A stretch of 64,000 nt of DNA from Neurospora tetrasperma FGSC 2508 (taxonomy: Eukaryota; Ascomycota; Sordariomycetes; Sordariales; Sordariaceae). Positions 13,010 through 26,388 of the stretch are shown here, piece after piece. Positions within the stretch are counted from its first letter, which is position 1. Each line of letters starts with the position of its first letter. The translations under genes were made by a program, and so were the position numbers. The notes below the pieces were generated by a model. The model saw only the letters and a program-made list of their open reading frames with translations. It searched no databases and was not told the DNA's origin. The stretch spans positions 1,043,972 through 1,107,971 of the forward strand of contig NW_009799102.1 of NCBI RefSeq assembly GCF_000213175.1, written 5' to 3'.

Positions 13010-13898
13010 TGCTACCTATGTATAGGACGAGTCGAGTCGCGATCGCGATATCCAAAGTAGGTAAACAATTGGATCGGGTGTGGGTGTGGAGGGACCTTGC
13101 TGGCCACTCAGCCACGGGACAAGCACAAAAATTGCCCAAAGCTCAAAATTCCCTCCCCTCCACGCTGCGGCTACGATGCCCGGGCCGGAGATCTGCTAGT
13201 GTATGTAGTGTAAAGCTTATAGTGGGCCAATGGGGCTTCAGTCGACATAAGGCGCCAAGCGTGACGTCCTGCATGATGACATCGTGCTGGGGAACTTCCT
13301 TTTGTCCTCGCTCGAGCCTCGGTCATCAATTTTTCCACTTTCAGCAGCTTTTTCAGGGTCGTTGCTCGGTGTTCTAGGGGCCGAAGAGGAAAAAAAAAAA
13401 AACAGAATCACACGCCCGCGGTGCTACGCCGATAACGGTCTAGACGATGGAGCCCGCTTACACCATGGTAGCATTTTCTTTCCGTCAGTCCCGTCCGTCT
13501 TTCACACCGTCGTTCCCACTTCTTGTTTCCATTCTTTCACGTTCATGTTCAGTAAAATACCTGTCGTCATCTCGTCTTGACTTTTTGCATCTCGGACGTT
13601 CGGCTGGGACCTGCTTTCTGTGTAAAATCAGACGAACACAGCATACATCTACCTACACATGCGAGATTGAGTACCTCGACCCTGCATCCAACTCTGCATG
13701 TTATCTTTTGTCCATTGATATCAATCAACTACAGTAGGGATTGCTGCTTGACCTGGAATGCCTCTGTAACCAATTAACCTCCTGGTATTCTCTCGTTTCT
13801 ACCAATTTTCACATCTGTTCCATAACAAGCCCCCTATACGAACAACGGACCCCTGATCGGCAAGAATCCTCGTGGGCTCTTCGTACATATAAACAACA
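13010..13898. other. Divergent promoter region of PheRS and mitochondrial carrier
   Basis: An 889-bp spacer lies between two start codons that face away from each other. It holds an A run at about 13390-13402 and CT-rich stretches towards the carrier gene. Both neighbours are mitochondrial proteins, so shared control is possible, but no known binding site was identified. Confidence 0.5.
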
Positions 13899-15152
13899 AT
13901 GCAGGCTGTCACCACTGGCCTTGAAGGGCCTTCACCTTCGCCTTCGGACTCCAAGCAGACTGCGGCAGCGTCAGTTACGAAGCCAGCGGCGCAAGCAATC
14001 ATGGACAAACAGACGACGACATCAGATAAGCCCGTAGTCGCGGCAACGACGACGAAGACCAAAAAGTCCAAACAACAAACAATACACTATCCCTTCTGGT
14101 TCGGAGGAAGTGCCAGCAGCATGGCTGCCACCGTCACACATCCTCTTGATCTTGGTAAGTTTTGCCCGTGACCTACCTAGAAGCGAATATGTCATCTACC
14201 ACAAGCTGCCCAAGAAACACCACGGCTAACACCATTGTGTCCCTCCCCTCAAACAGTCAAAGTCCGCCTCCAGATGCGCACCGGCGACGCCCCCAAAACC
14301 ATGTCCGGCACCGTCCTCCACATCATCCGCCACAACGGCATCACCGGCCTCTACAACGGTCTCTCCGCCTCTCTCCTCCGCCAAATCACCTACTCGACCA
14401 CGCGCTTCGGCATCTACGAAGAGCTCAAAACCCGCTTCACCACCAAAGACCACCCGGCCTCCTTCCCCCTGCTCATCGCCATGGCCACCGTCTCCGGCGT
14501 AGCCGGCGGCTTGGTGGGGAACGTAGCCGACGTGCTGAACGTGCGGATGCAGCACGACGCCGCTCTGCCCCCCGCGCAACGACGCAACTACGCGCACGCC
14601 ATCGACGGCTTGGCGCGGATGACGCGCGAGGAAGGGTTCCGGAGCTGGTTTAGGGGTGTTTGGCCCAATAGTGCGAGGGCGGCCGCCATGACGGCCAGCC
14701 AGCTGGCTAGTTACGATGTGTTTAAGCGCATCTTGATTAGACATACGCCCTTGGAGGATAACCTGGCGACGCACTTTAGCGCCAGCTTCCTGGCGGGCGT
14801 GGCGGCGGCGACGGTGACGAGCCCGATTGATGTGGTCAAGACGCGGGTCATGAGCGCGAGCGGGAAGAGCAGTATCGGGCAGGTGCTGGGAAGCTTGTAT
14901 GCCCAGGAAGGAGTGAGGTGGATGTTTAAGGGATGGGTGCCGAGTTTTTTGAGGTTGGGGCCGTAAGTTGATTCCCTCTTTTTTTTTTTTTTTTTTTCCC
15001 CTTTGCCTTTATGGATGTGGTCTTCCGCAAAAGTTTCATGGATATGATTGTGCTAACGAGGTATTGACACGGACAGACAAACGATTTGCACCTTCATCTT
15101 CTTGGAGGGCCATCGGAAGATGTACAAGAAGGTCAAGGGCATTGAGGAATGA
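13899..15152 (+). CDS. DIC1: Mitochondrial carrier, dicarboxylate type, 345 aa
   Basis: Exons are 13899-14154, 14257-14962 and 15077-15152, with introns of 102 and 114 nt. All three joins keep the frame. The protein has the three repeats of the mitochondrial carrier family. The first signature is split by intron 1 (HPLD-LVKVRLQ). The second appears degenerate (GNVADVLNVRMQ), and the third is SPIDVVKTRVM. Segments such as GITGLYNGLSASLLRQITYSTTRFGIYEELK are typical of the dicarboxylate/oxaloacetate subgroup. It would exchange dicarboxylates for phosphate across the inner membrane. A charged, Thr/Ser-rich extension of about 60 residues precedes the first repeat. Substrate specificity is inferred from similarity remembered for yeast Dic1. 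Confidence 0.88.
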
Positions 15153-16330
15153 GTTGTCATTTGTTCCTCTTCCTGGCTACCTACCTTTTCTAATCTCTCT
15201 TTTCTTTCTTCACCTGTCCTCCCATGTCCAGTCTTGGGAGTCTACTGCATAGACGGACTAGCAGCAGCAGCAACAGCGGGTTTTCAAATGCATTTCAATC
15301 AAAAGTGGTCGGGTCTTGGTTGTGGGTGGGGACATAATGGACGGATTTGTATAGAGGAACTCTGCATTTCAAAGGTCGAATGGTGGTCTTTTTGTCAGGA
15401 CCTAGATCGCGACGCCTCATTTTTCTTCTTGTTCATAGGTTTCCTTTGTTAGATGTTCCCTCATCCGTCAGGCATTGAAGCGGCGGTAGGGCTGTCATTT
15501 CGACAATGGTGTTTTGGCTTCATGTAGTTCTACCCTGGGAGTTTGGTGTTTCCCATAGAGTTGTGTAAAGCAAATAGACCAGAGCAGCAAGTGCTTACTA
15601 GACTCCAGCAACCGGCAAGAATGGCATCTTGATTATTTATGAACCTTGCACTTTCGAACCGCTTATGAATGTTTTTGGGTATTTTCGTCCCCTATGTAGT
15701 CGCCAGACCAGGGCAACTATATTCACCTTTTGTCTATACCTCGCAATTGTGCGATAGATCATTTGCAGGGCGCCAATAACAGAGAAAGCTGTCCTCGTTC
15801 CGCTGCCTAGTATATGTGGTGTCTGGGCGAGGGACGCTCAAATAAGATATGCTCTGATTTTCTCTCGCCCTGACTTGAATTCCTTCAGAATGCGCCTATC
15901 TCCTCTCCTTTAATTTCAAGCTCCAGCTCTCAGATTTCCCTTTTCCCGGTTTCCCCCAAAATTGGCCTTGACGTGTGGCGGCTCGTGCCTGACGCCAAAG
16001 TCCGATATCTGGCCCTGATCCGTTCCGTGGGCCTCAGCCACGAAGAGTGATTGAGTTACGGTCCCCGCAGTAAGGAACGGAGGCGCCACAATTACTAAGT
16101 AGATGCTGAGTTGGTGATGATGGCGCGAGTGTGTGTATAGAAATGCGAATCGGCATCTTGCTTGAATAGTGAAAGTGTGGTGTTGTTAATCGAAGTGCGC
16201 AGCTTAAAACCCGCGCCGCAAAGATACCGCAGATACCCAAAACCTCCCGAAAAAGACAGGCGCAATGACCTCGCAAGCCATCAGGAGGAGTAATCGACGT
16301 CGCAAATCGCAAACTGTAAGCATATGATGC
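15153..16330. other. Convergent intergenic region, 1.2 kb
   Basis: This lies between the ends of the carrier gene (+) and the Rpb3 gene (-). Short minus-strand frames at 16034-16312 and 16204-16518 carry no recognisable features and partly overlap the Rpb3 tail, so I do not call them. Nothing else is seen. Confidence 0.5.
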
Positions 16331-17497
16331 TCAAGACCAAGGATTTTGGCCGCCTCCGTAGGGAGTCGCTCCGTAGGGCGTGGTACCTCCCTGACCTCCC
16401 CAAGAGCTCTGGTTTCCTCCGTTTCCATATGGCGTGAATGATCCTTGGTCGTTCCAGTTGTCGCCACCTTCATTGTAGCCTGGACTGCGCGGTCCGTTGT
16501 ATCCGTTCTCACCACCATCGCTTTCGGTAAGTTCGTGAATCAAGCCAGCCAGCTTCTGCTGGATGACCTTGATGCCTTCAGTGACAATAGCATCAGGGGG
16601 AATAGGACCGGCGGTTTCGACGTTGTAGTAGAAGCGTTGTGGTACTGCATCGTAATCGAACGGTTCGCCCTCCTGGGGAGGCTCTTCCCAGTCGGCGTAC
16701 TCCGAAGGAGGCCTAGTAAGAAAAATATGGTGAGAAATCGGTCACATTAAAGGGAATCGGAGAAAATGAGATTATGTAACGAATGTACTTACCACTCCTT
16801 CTTGGGATCCTGCTCGTACCACAAGTCGAGGTGGTGCAGCTTGTTGTGAGGATCGTACTCAAAGCCGATGGCGGCACTTGGGGCCCACTTGGAGTGCTCC
16901 TTTGCAATACCCTTCTTCGCAATGCATTGGAGCTTGATCTCCTGCCCGTGACGAAGCTTGAGGATGAGGGGACCTTGGCCTTCAGGATCATTGATAATAG
17001 GCGAGCCGAGAACTTGGTTGACGCGATCGCCGACTGGAACAAGATCGCGGGCACAGACTTGCATGATGTCGTCGCCAGTGCACTTGGCGTGAAGGTTGAG
17101 GGTCACACTGCAATGCTCACAGTATTCGTCGCAGTCGCAGTCCCTAGAATACAGAAGCTGCTCGATTCCTTCGGCATTGAGTGGGATCAGGCCCAGGCGG
17201 TGGGCAATAAATTCGTCCGCCAGAACGGAGCTGTTAGCCTCAATCTCGACTAGATCGATGGCAATCGTGGGAATCTCGGCAAGCATGACGCGACGAAGGG
17301 AGTTGGCGAAGCTGAGCTCGGTGTTGGAAAGCTCAAACTTGACTCGGGTGTTGTCCGCCTAGAATGATGGTTTAGAACGATGAACGAGCAGCTGAGCGCA
17401 ATTGCTGTGAGCAAGAGCACACAGAACATACTTGTGAGATCTTGACGACCGGTCCCAGGGACTCGGCGTCGTCCATCACCATCGGATCGTAATCCAT
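16331..17497 (-). CDS. RPB3: RNA polymerase II subunit Rpb3, 337 aa
   Basis: Exons on the minus strand are 17432-17497, 16793-17358 and 16331-16712, with introns of 73 and 80 nt. Rpb3 pairs with Rpb11 to nucleate assembly of RNA polymerase II in the nucleus. The N-terminus has the alpha-like dimerisation segment ([25 protein letters not shown]). The zinc-binding cluster is present as [10 protein letters not shown]. The segment [32 protein letters not shown] and the downstream [12 protein letters not shown] match the family. The last 50 residues are Gly/Asn/Tyr-rich with repeated TPYG and end in NPWS. Yeast Rpb3 also has a low-complexity tail ending near a Trp (from memory). The gene is divergent from the mitochondrial GrpE gene across 794 bp. 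Confidence 0.96.
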
Positions 17498-18291
17498 CTT
17501 TGCGTGTTGACCGTCGGTCGGTCAGTTGTTCTCGCTACAATCGGCAGTTCTCGATGGTACGTTTTGTGGTGTATGAGGTATTCGGATGCGGGGGGAGAAA
17601 CGGTTCAAGGAAATTGTGGTTCTGGGCAGGGTGAGTTGAGGTTGAGGTGGCCTTTGTTAAGGGCCGGTTGATGCGAAATGCAAGTTGCGGACTGATTTCG
17701 GTTTCCGGCGCGTTGACGGGTCGAGGTTCGGAGGCGCCACCACCTAGGACTGCGGCCAGTCGCCAATCTGGAATTCAACCTTGCCTCTGGCTGAGGCCGC
17801 AGCGGGCAGACAAAGTGACCAGGATTAAGCTGGCCTTATCTTCACATGACCTGGCGTTAGCTAACTCCACGGCGTGTCTTTAACAGAGTAGGAGCCAGGT
17901 CCATCTCGACTCCCCGCACAAAAGAGCCCCGCCAGGCACACCCGGGGCGCTGTCGAAGCTCCAACCGTCGATTTGAGCAAAACTCGATGGTCCGGCAGGC
18001 AATTTGTCGATTTTGAGCGGTCCGTTCATGGCCCGCTTTTCGGTTCGCTCCCGCCCAGCCGGCTCACAGGATTGATGCAGCAGCACCCACCCTCCCACCA
18101 TCCCACTGTGGGAGACACTGCGAAGTCCCCTGTTGGCCCGCCCAACCCGCCGCCCGTCCATGCCGTCTCCGTCCCGTGCTAGCGCAGCTGTCTCAAAATT
18201 TCTGAGAAAGTGCCTCTCTCAACACGCGACGCTTCCTTGTCTTTGACATCGCCACATCTCACCACCCGTCACATCCAGATACCCAGCCAAA
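17498..18291. other. Divergent promoter region of RPB3 and MGE1
   Basis: This 794-bp spacer lies between two housekeeping genes facing away from each other. It contains a CCAAT-type motif (GCCAATC) near 17763. No other element is identified with confidence. Confidence 0.45.
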
Positions 18292-19090
18292 ATGCTACGA
18301 ACAGCCCTCACCCGCTCTTCCAGAGCCCTCTGCTCCGGCGCCCGCGTTGCCGCCCAGCGCCCTATTGCTTCCCAGATCTTCCAGATGCAAGCTGCCCGGA
18401 CAGCTGCTCCCCAGCTGCGCTCCGCCGCCCGGTGGTACAGCGCCGAGGCTGAGGGTGAGAAGAAGGCCGACGAGGGCGCCGAGCAGAAGGAGGGTGAGAC
18501 CGATGATGTCGTTGCTGCCCTCAAGAAGCAGCTCGAGGCCAAGGACGCCGAGGCCCGCGAGTGGAAGGTGGGTTCTTGAGCTTCAAAGCATATGCATGTA
18601 CAGCTATGATGGACAAGTCACTTACACGGGATGCCCCTCTCTACAGGACAAGTGCCTTCGCACCGTCGCCGACTTCCGCAACCTCCAGGAGCGCACCGCC
18701 CGCGATGTCAAGCAGGCCAAGGACTTTGCCATTCAAAAGTTCGCCAAGGACCTTGTTGAAAGCGTCGACAACTTCGATCGCGCCTTGAGCGTGGTTCCTC
18801 AGGACAAGCTCAAGTCGGAGGAGCAGTCTGAGCACCTCAAGGACCTCGTCAACCTCTACGAGGGTCTCAAGATGACCGAGAGCATCCTCCTTTCGACCCT
18901 CAAGAAGCACGGTCTCGAGCGCATCGAACCTGAGGGTGAGGTCTTCAACCCCAACGAGCACGAGGCCACCTTCATGGCGCCCATGCCCGATAAGGAGCAC
19001 AACGTCGTCTTCCACGTCCAGCAGAAGGGCTTCAAGCTCAACGGCCGCGTCCTCCGCCCTGCCCAGGTCGGCGTCGTCAAGAACAAATAA
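18292..19090 (+). CDS. MGE1: Mitochondrial GrpE nucleotide-exchange factor, 239 aa
   Basis: Exons are 18292-18567 and 18647-19090, with a 79-nt intron in phase 0. The first 50 residues form an Arg/Ala/Ser-rich import sequence. An acidic stretch and a coiled coil (about 72-130) follow, and the GrpE head makes up the rest. Family segments are clear: DFRNLQERTARDVKQAKDFAIQKFAKDL and the closing GFKLNGRVLRPAQVGVV. Mge1 releases ADP from mitochondrial Hsp70 during protein import and folding in the matrix. Length and layout are normal for a fungal GrpE. Confidence 0.97.
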
Positions 19091-19921
19091 ATGTTTTTTT
19101 CTGTTTCATCCAACAACCGGAAAAGGGCTAAGCAGAGATTCTTGGCATGGGCTTAGCAGGGCAGGATACCCTGAGATGTCATGTCATGACACGACATGAG
19201 AACAAGCCCATGAAGAAAGGAATGTTCAATATATGGGGCTCAAGATATAGCCAGGGAAACCGAAAAAGAAGATATAAAGAGGAAAAGGGGGCTCGACTGT
19301 AATAAGCCCCGTGTACAACATCCAACACAAAACGAATTGTATGCAACATATGCCCGCCCCCCCGCGCAGGAACAAAAAACGGCGTTCACAGGTCTCTTTA
19401 ACAATCTCATGTATTATATAATGCCTCCTCTCTGGTTTTTTTTGGAGGGTTTTTGACAAAGCATATATACCACGGCAACTAAAGCGTTGCTTGTGAAGGG
19501 AATGGGTAAGCGGGCAAAAGGATATAAAAACGATTTTGGGCGTACTTCAGAATATACCGAACTACCTATTGACCAATCATGCTACTGGCACCTACCGATT
19601 ACACCCTGTTAAGTATCTTATACTGAAAAAGCGCCTTTCATTTGCAGATGCGAAAAAACAAAGCGAAACATGATCTGTTTACGAAGTCACTTTTTACAAA
19701 CCCTTACGAATTAGTAACTTCGACATCCAAGACATCTACACATATGTTGAACAAAAAGCATGGCATTATGGCAGTTCCTCCCTTGATTCCTTACATCCCA
19801 AAACCACAGCACCGCACCACAAGCAGTTCAGTACAGACCCGATCAGGGGTGTCTTGCACATGACTCAGGGCCAAAAAAAAAATTAAAGGGATTTTGGTAC
19901 TAAACGTACCAAATTGCAACT
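19091..19921. other. Intergenic region between MGE1 and tRNA-Arg
   Basis: This holds the MGE1 3' region and AT-leaning sequence with no gene. A short plus-strand frame at 19642-19863 is not credible. Confidence 0.5.
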
Positions 19922-19993
19922 CGATCCACCCAGGGGTCGAACCTGGAACCTCCTGATTCGTAGTCAGACGCTCTGCCATTGAGCCAGCGGACC
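19922..19993 (-). tRNA. tRNA-Arg (anticodon ACG)
   Basis: Read on the minus strand, 72 bases fold as a complete intronless cloverleaf. The 7-bp acceptor stem (GGTCCGC with GTGGATC) includes two G-U pairs. The D stem is GCTC/GAGC. The anticodon stem TCTGA/TCAGG closes the loop CTACGAA. The variable loop has 5 bases. The T arm is CCAGG-TTCGACC-CCTGG, and the discriminator is G. The anticodon ACG (wobble A, read as inosine) decodes CGN arginine codons. A T run follows the 3' end of the minus-strand gene (A run at about 19874-19882 on the plus strand), which fits an RNA polymerase III terminator. Confidence 0.95.
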
Positions 19994-20562
19994 TTTGAAG
20001 CTTGACTTGTTGGACGTTTTGTCCAGAGCTCGTAAATATAAACCCATAGTTTATTTTCTCTACTCCACTTCTGCACAATGAAACTTGTGTGTGTGTGGTT
20101 GATTGATTTGAATGATTATTACATTTGCCACTGTCTTTCTTAACGCTGAAAATGTCAATTTTGATACAGAGAAGATTTAACAAAAAGTTTGTATCTGTGG
20201 GGACTTTGGCTGGAAATAGGTGTAAGAGACGGACAAGAAAAGAAAAGAAAAGGGGGAAGAAAACTGAAAGGACACAAGCATTCTAAGAGAAATCAATGAT
20301 GCCCAGGTAGCTGATGCTGTTGTGAGAATTGAAGTCCTGTTTTCCCTTCTTTCTTTCGTTTCTTCCCTTTCGTTTCTTCCCTTTCTTTCTTCCTCGGTTG
20401 ATATGCAACTTTCCGTTTCCTAGCCCCCCTCCCCCCTTATGCATCTAACCAAACCCTAGGCCTGTCAATTTTACACTTTGTAATCACAAATTCCCGTTCC
20501 CGTTCCCATTCTCTCATTTCCTTTTCCCAATCACTACTACTACCTAGTACGAAGCAAGCGAT
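19994..20562. other. Spacer between tRNA-Arg and gla-1 3' end
   Basis: This is non-coding. It holds an AAAAG pentanucleotide run near 20236-20252 and a long pyrimidine tract at 20339-20395, with a tandemly repeated CTTTCGTTTCTTCC-type unit. It is probably the 3' region of glucoamylase. Confidence 0.5.
20339..20395. repeat. Pyrimidine-rich tandem repeat
   Basis: A nearly pure C/T tract made of imperfect CTTTCGTTTCTTCC-like units. It lies just past the 3' end of the glucoamylase gene. Confidence 0.6.
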
Positions 20563-22505
<1,943 letters not shown>

Positions 22506-22599
22506 GGCGAAGTAGGTCAAGGGACTTGTCGAGAAGTCTGTTGCGTTGGAGACCAGGCTGGTGGTGAAATCATGGTTGCTGAGGAGGACTTGCTTGAGG

Positions 22600-22606
22600 T
22601 TATATA
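22600..22606 (-). promoter_or_regulatory. TATA box of gla-1
   Basis: The minus strand reads TATATAA here, about 95 bp upstream of the glucoamylase start codon, a normal distance for a highly expressed fungal gene with a short leader. Confidence 0.6.
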
Positions 22607-22843
22607 TTGCGTCCATCTTGTCTTGTCCAGGATGTTGATGGGCGACGATCTTGTCTTGCTCTCGCTTGGCGTTAACCCCCTTTGGAGGCTGAGGCCTGTA
22701 TTCTGACGTTCGAGTTGCGGTCCGGCTGGTGAACCCTGGTCGTCCAAGTTCGGCAACCTCAGCTTCCACTTGCAAGGGCTTCGGAGGAGAGCCGGGGTGT
22801 CCGTTCGTGGATGATGAGGTTGCACTCGCGGGTTAGAGTCGTC

Positions 22844-22868
22844 GATGGGATGGGATGGGATGGGATGA
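22844..22868. repeat. TGGGA pentanucleotide repeat upstream of gla-1
   Basis: Four to five tandem TGGGA units lie about 340 bp upstream of the glucoamylase start codon. Confidence 0.85.
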
Positions 22869-25800
22869 GACAGAAGCGTAGGCCGTGTATGTACCTAGGT
22901 GAATTATGGAAGGAGAAGAGTTGGAGAAAGGGCCGAGAGGACGGTCTTGAGTGCCATCCGGGCCATTAGGTGAGGCTCGGTCCTTTTGACTCTTTTGGAT
23001 CTTTTGCTTTCTGGTCACTGGTCACGTCACGTCACGATCCTCTTCCTTTGTGGCGCGGCAGTCCCACTGCTCTATCTGCAGGAACGCTTGCTCGCACTGC
23101 GCTCTCTCCCTTGTTTCCTGGTATTTGACCAGTCCGAATCATTGGAGCAGAAAGAGGGGACATGATAAGCTCTTGAGTGAAAGAGAACGTGCGGTGTTAT
23201 GGTTGGTCTATGGGGACTGAGAGCGGTATGCTCTACACTAAGCGGTACCAAACCAGGAGAGAGTCCTGAGCTGCTGACCTGGGCGAGTGGACAGTGTGGT
23301 TGGCCGAGATTGGCCGGGAATGGATCCATGATGGAGAGAGCTTCAATCCGGCAATGACCTAATCTCGCCGCGGGCGTCGTTTACCGTCGCATCGAGAAAT
23401 GAATGGTGGCTGCCATAGGCAGGCGTCAGTGTCACTGCCGTCAGTCATGTCGGTGTGTTCATGGTGAAGGAAATGAGTGGATGGCGCATTTTTCACTTGA
23501 CTTGCTTCAGCTTTCATGTGAAATCTGCACCGACACGGCGCACTGCAGCCTGGGATCTGAAATGGAAGCGGCGGGTGGGTACATATGGGGCAGAGGTTAC
23601 ATCTTCCCTTTTGGCGCCTGAAGTTTGGTTTGGTTTCCCCATAATCTCGTAATGGCGGAGAAACCCCCATAATGCGGGGAACTATACACTACACCTCTGA
23701 GTGTCATGGGAACACCATGAAACCTCGTGACTTTTCCGCCCTTCCCTATTGACACCTGCACACATGGCAATGTGATGCTCTTTGTACTTTGTGAAGCGAG
23801 CTTTGTCATACCCATGGTCTGGAACTGGGAGAAACATGGTGTCTATCACGGCCCGCTAGGTACTCACTCCATCGTTACGAATATCGATCTTTTAGTCGGA
23901 GGCTCACGTCGGAGAATACTCGTTCTAGCATCTCTCCATCTCTTGTCCTAAGCTTGGCGGAGGGTATACTGATACTAGTCTTGCAAGTCTTGCCAGCCAA
24001 AAACGAACCACGGGCACATCACCCTCTCGCTGTAAATGGGACGAGTCTCTCTTCCTCTCCGCCATCACTGCTACCCACGCCCAATGATGCGCGTCTCCAT
24101 CATACGTCAGCTCGTCCGGCCGACAAAACTGTGACAAATGATGGTCTGCCGCCGCCGAGGAGGTCCTTCGAAATCGGGCCGTCTCGATCTTGGGGCAGTC
24201 TGTGGCGTCTGGGGGAAGGGCTTGGGGCCGTTGGAAAAGGCCTTGAAAAGCCTGATGGAAAAGGACCGCGGACGGGCGCTATGCCGAGGATAGAAAGTGA
24301 AGTTGGGGAACCTGGAACACCGAAGTCGGGCAGACAAGCATGTCGGAGCAACCTTACCTCCCCCGGACTTTTCTTCTTTCTTGGCTGCGGGCAGATACAT
24401 GACAGGACCCCTGTTCCCCAAATTCACAAAGGAGGTCCCGCTCCGGCAGCTCGGCTAGCGTGGAGTGCGGCTGGGTGAGATCTGGGGGTGGACTGCGTTG
24501 GAGTGCCGACTGCATCTGCATTCGCGGCCGTTGTGTCAGGAACAGGAAGGAGTCCGGTTATGCTAAGGACAGGGGTGATTTTGCGCAGGATTCGTCGGAA
24601 TTGAGGGAGTGCGACTTATGCCGAACTATGTAGGCGACCATGTTCCAGTTACGTTTTTGAAGCAGAGCCCATCGAAGTCATCACAAAAGGTGGGAAATGT
24701 AGTGTATGAATATGTTTCTTCTAGCTAGGCCGAATAGATCAAATCGGGTTAGGGTCAACAGTTACACAGGTTGGGAATAGCATCAGTCCATATGACACGA
24801 CTTGTTCCCTAATGTCAATGGCCAGTTCTCTCAAGGGCCGGCATAACTTGACGAAATTCCGGTCACGCCGCCGTTGAGCCGGGGAACACTGATGGACAAC
24901 AGCTGTCTCACAGTTTCAGATCGCAAAGAACGATCTGGAAGCACCATCATATCACCCACGTGCCTATCAAAGATGCACCTTGAAGAGAAAGGACCCAGAC
25001 TATTTGCGTGACGTGCAGTAGCAACTGGACGTTTGACATGGGGATTCCGCCGAAAAAGGCCGACCCAAAAAACTTGCACTGGGAAATTTGACGTTTCAAC
25101 TCTCGGCGTTTTACTTGGACATACAGATGCCTTGACTCCATTCCCAAAACCACGGTGGCCGTTGAACACTACAGTATGGGGCGAGACGCCGCGACCTCGG
25201 AAATTCCCAGCTGTGAAGAAACTGATGTTTCCGATACGCGGATGTGAACAGTGAGTGGAAGCCGACGCTACCCTAGGTCAACACATTATCTCGAAATGGT
25301 GAATTTCTCAACACCAGGTCGGTCCTTCTTGATGACAGAACATCCCACTTCACCAAACATGTGAGAGTCAGGGTCAAAGTCAGACGATTGGCTGGCAACA
25401 CAGCAGACGGACATTTGAACATCTCATGTTCTAGCGATTTACGCATGTGAAAGCATATTGGCGGGGGATCGGGCTGGCTTGACTTGATGCCAAAATTCCA
25501 AGAGTGATGATGGACATGGAATTATTATCTGACATGTCGGTACGAATCCCGACTGCTCATCTTCACAAGGGCAAGCTTTAAACGTCATTTGATCAGAGAG
25601 GGCAGCAATCAAAACACATGTGTTTACGGCAGGAAATGTGGCAATTGTCATGGTTTCCCCCAGCCTCATAGGACGACGTCCTCGGCGAACGGATTGGAAT
25701 ATGACTTCCCCTACATCATCCGGCGCTCCCCAAGCTCAAGCCTTGCGGCGAACGAGGTTCACGCCGGAGTTCGGTTCTTCTGGTGACCTGTCGGATGGAA

Positions 25801-26388
25801 ATTGACATCATGGAAGAACGTAAAGTCCTGGATGGCTCCTTGGTTGCCGAACTGCCTCAGCACTCAACCCTAGCTACCTACAAGTGCAAGCACGAGCTGG
25901 CGGCAGAGGAGCGCTGGGCACAGGTCCGTGAGGAGAAGAAAAAAGAGAAAGAGGAAGAGTTGGGCGCGACGTCCCGCTTGATATACGAAAATTTTGGAGG
26001 TGGGGTCTGTGCATCGGATGCCAAGCCAGCCTTGCAAGTTTTGGTGGATACTGCGTAGGTAGGTACTAGGTACCCGTTTACCTTATCTTATCGCATGGCT
26101 CCAGCCACCTCACTGCAGTAACCTAGACGTACCTACGGCCAGGCCCAGACTTCAGTTCTGTTGTTCGCCTGCCACTCGCTGTCAGCCTCAACTGACGTCT
26201 AGCGATTTCACTGGCAACTTTCACTTCACTGTCGGTCCATACCTCCAGGTCACTACTCTGATCATTGTGCATCGTCCATTCGCACACGCGACCCGGAATT
26301 TTGACTCTTTCGGCACCTACGACCGCACCCTAGCCGACTTGCGACATCTCACTACCATCACATATCCTCATCAAAAACCGATCTTACA

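Larger units (their letters stand above)
22506..26388. other. Divergent intergenic region between gla-1 and SNU66, 3.9 kb
   Basis: This long spacer carries the glucoamylase promoter at its left end and the Snu66 leader at its right end. A GGGAT/TGGGA pentanucleotide run sits at about 22844-22868. Open frames at 23954-24478 (+), 25783-26058 (+) and 24831-25169 (-) have no family features, no splice support and mixed composition, so I do not call them. The length is compatible with a regulated promoter plus unseen non-coding transcripts. Confidence 0.5.

Noticed and set aside
23954-24478. 174-codon plus-strand frame in the gla-1/SNU66 spacer
   Set aside because: Random-looking composition, no splice signals, no family resemblance, and equal openness on the other strand.
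25536-25556. T-arm-like sequence that might mark another tRNA
   Set aside because: No matching acceptor, D or anticodon stems can be drawn around it.
25783-26058. 91-codon plus-strand frame with a Lys/Glu stretch
   Set aside because: The charged stretch is short and the rest looks random. It lies in the probable SNU66 promoter.
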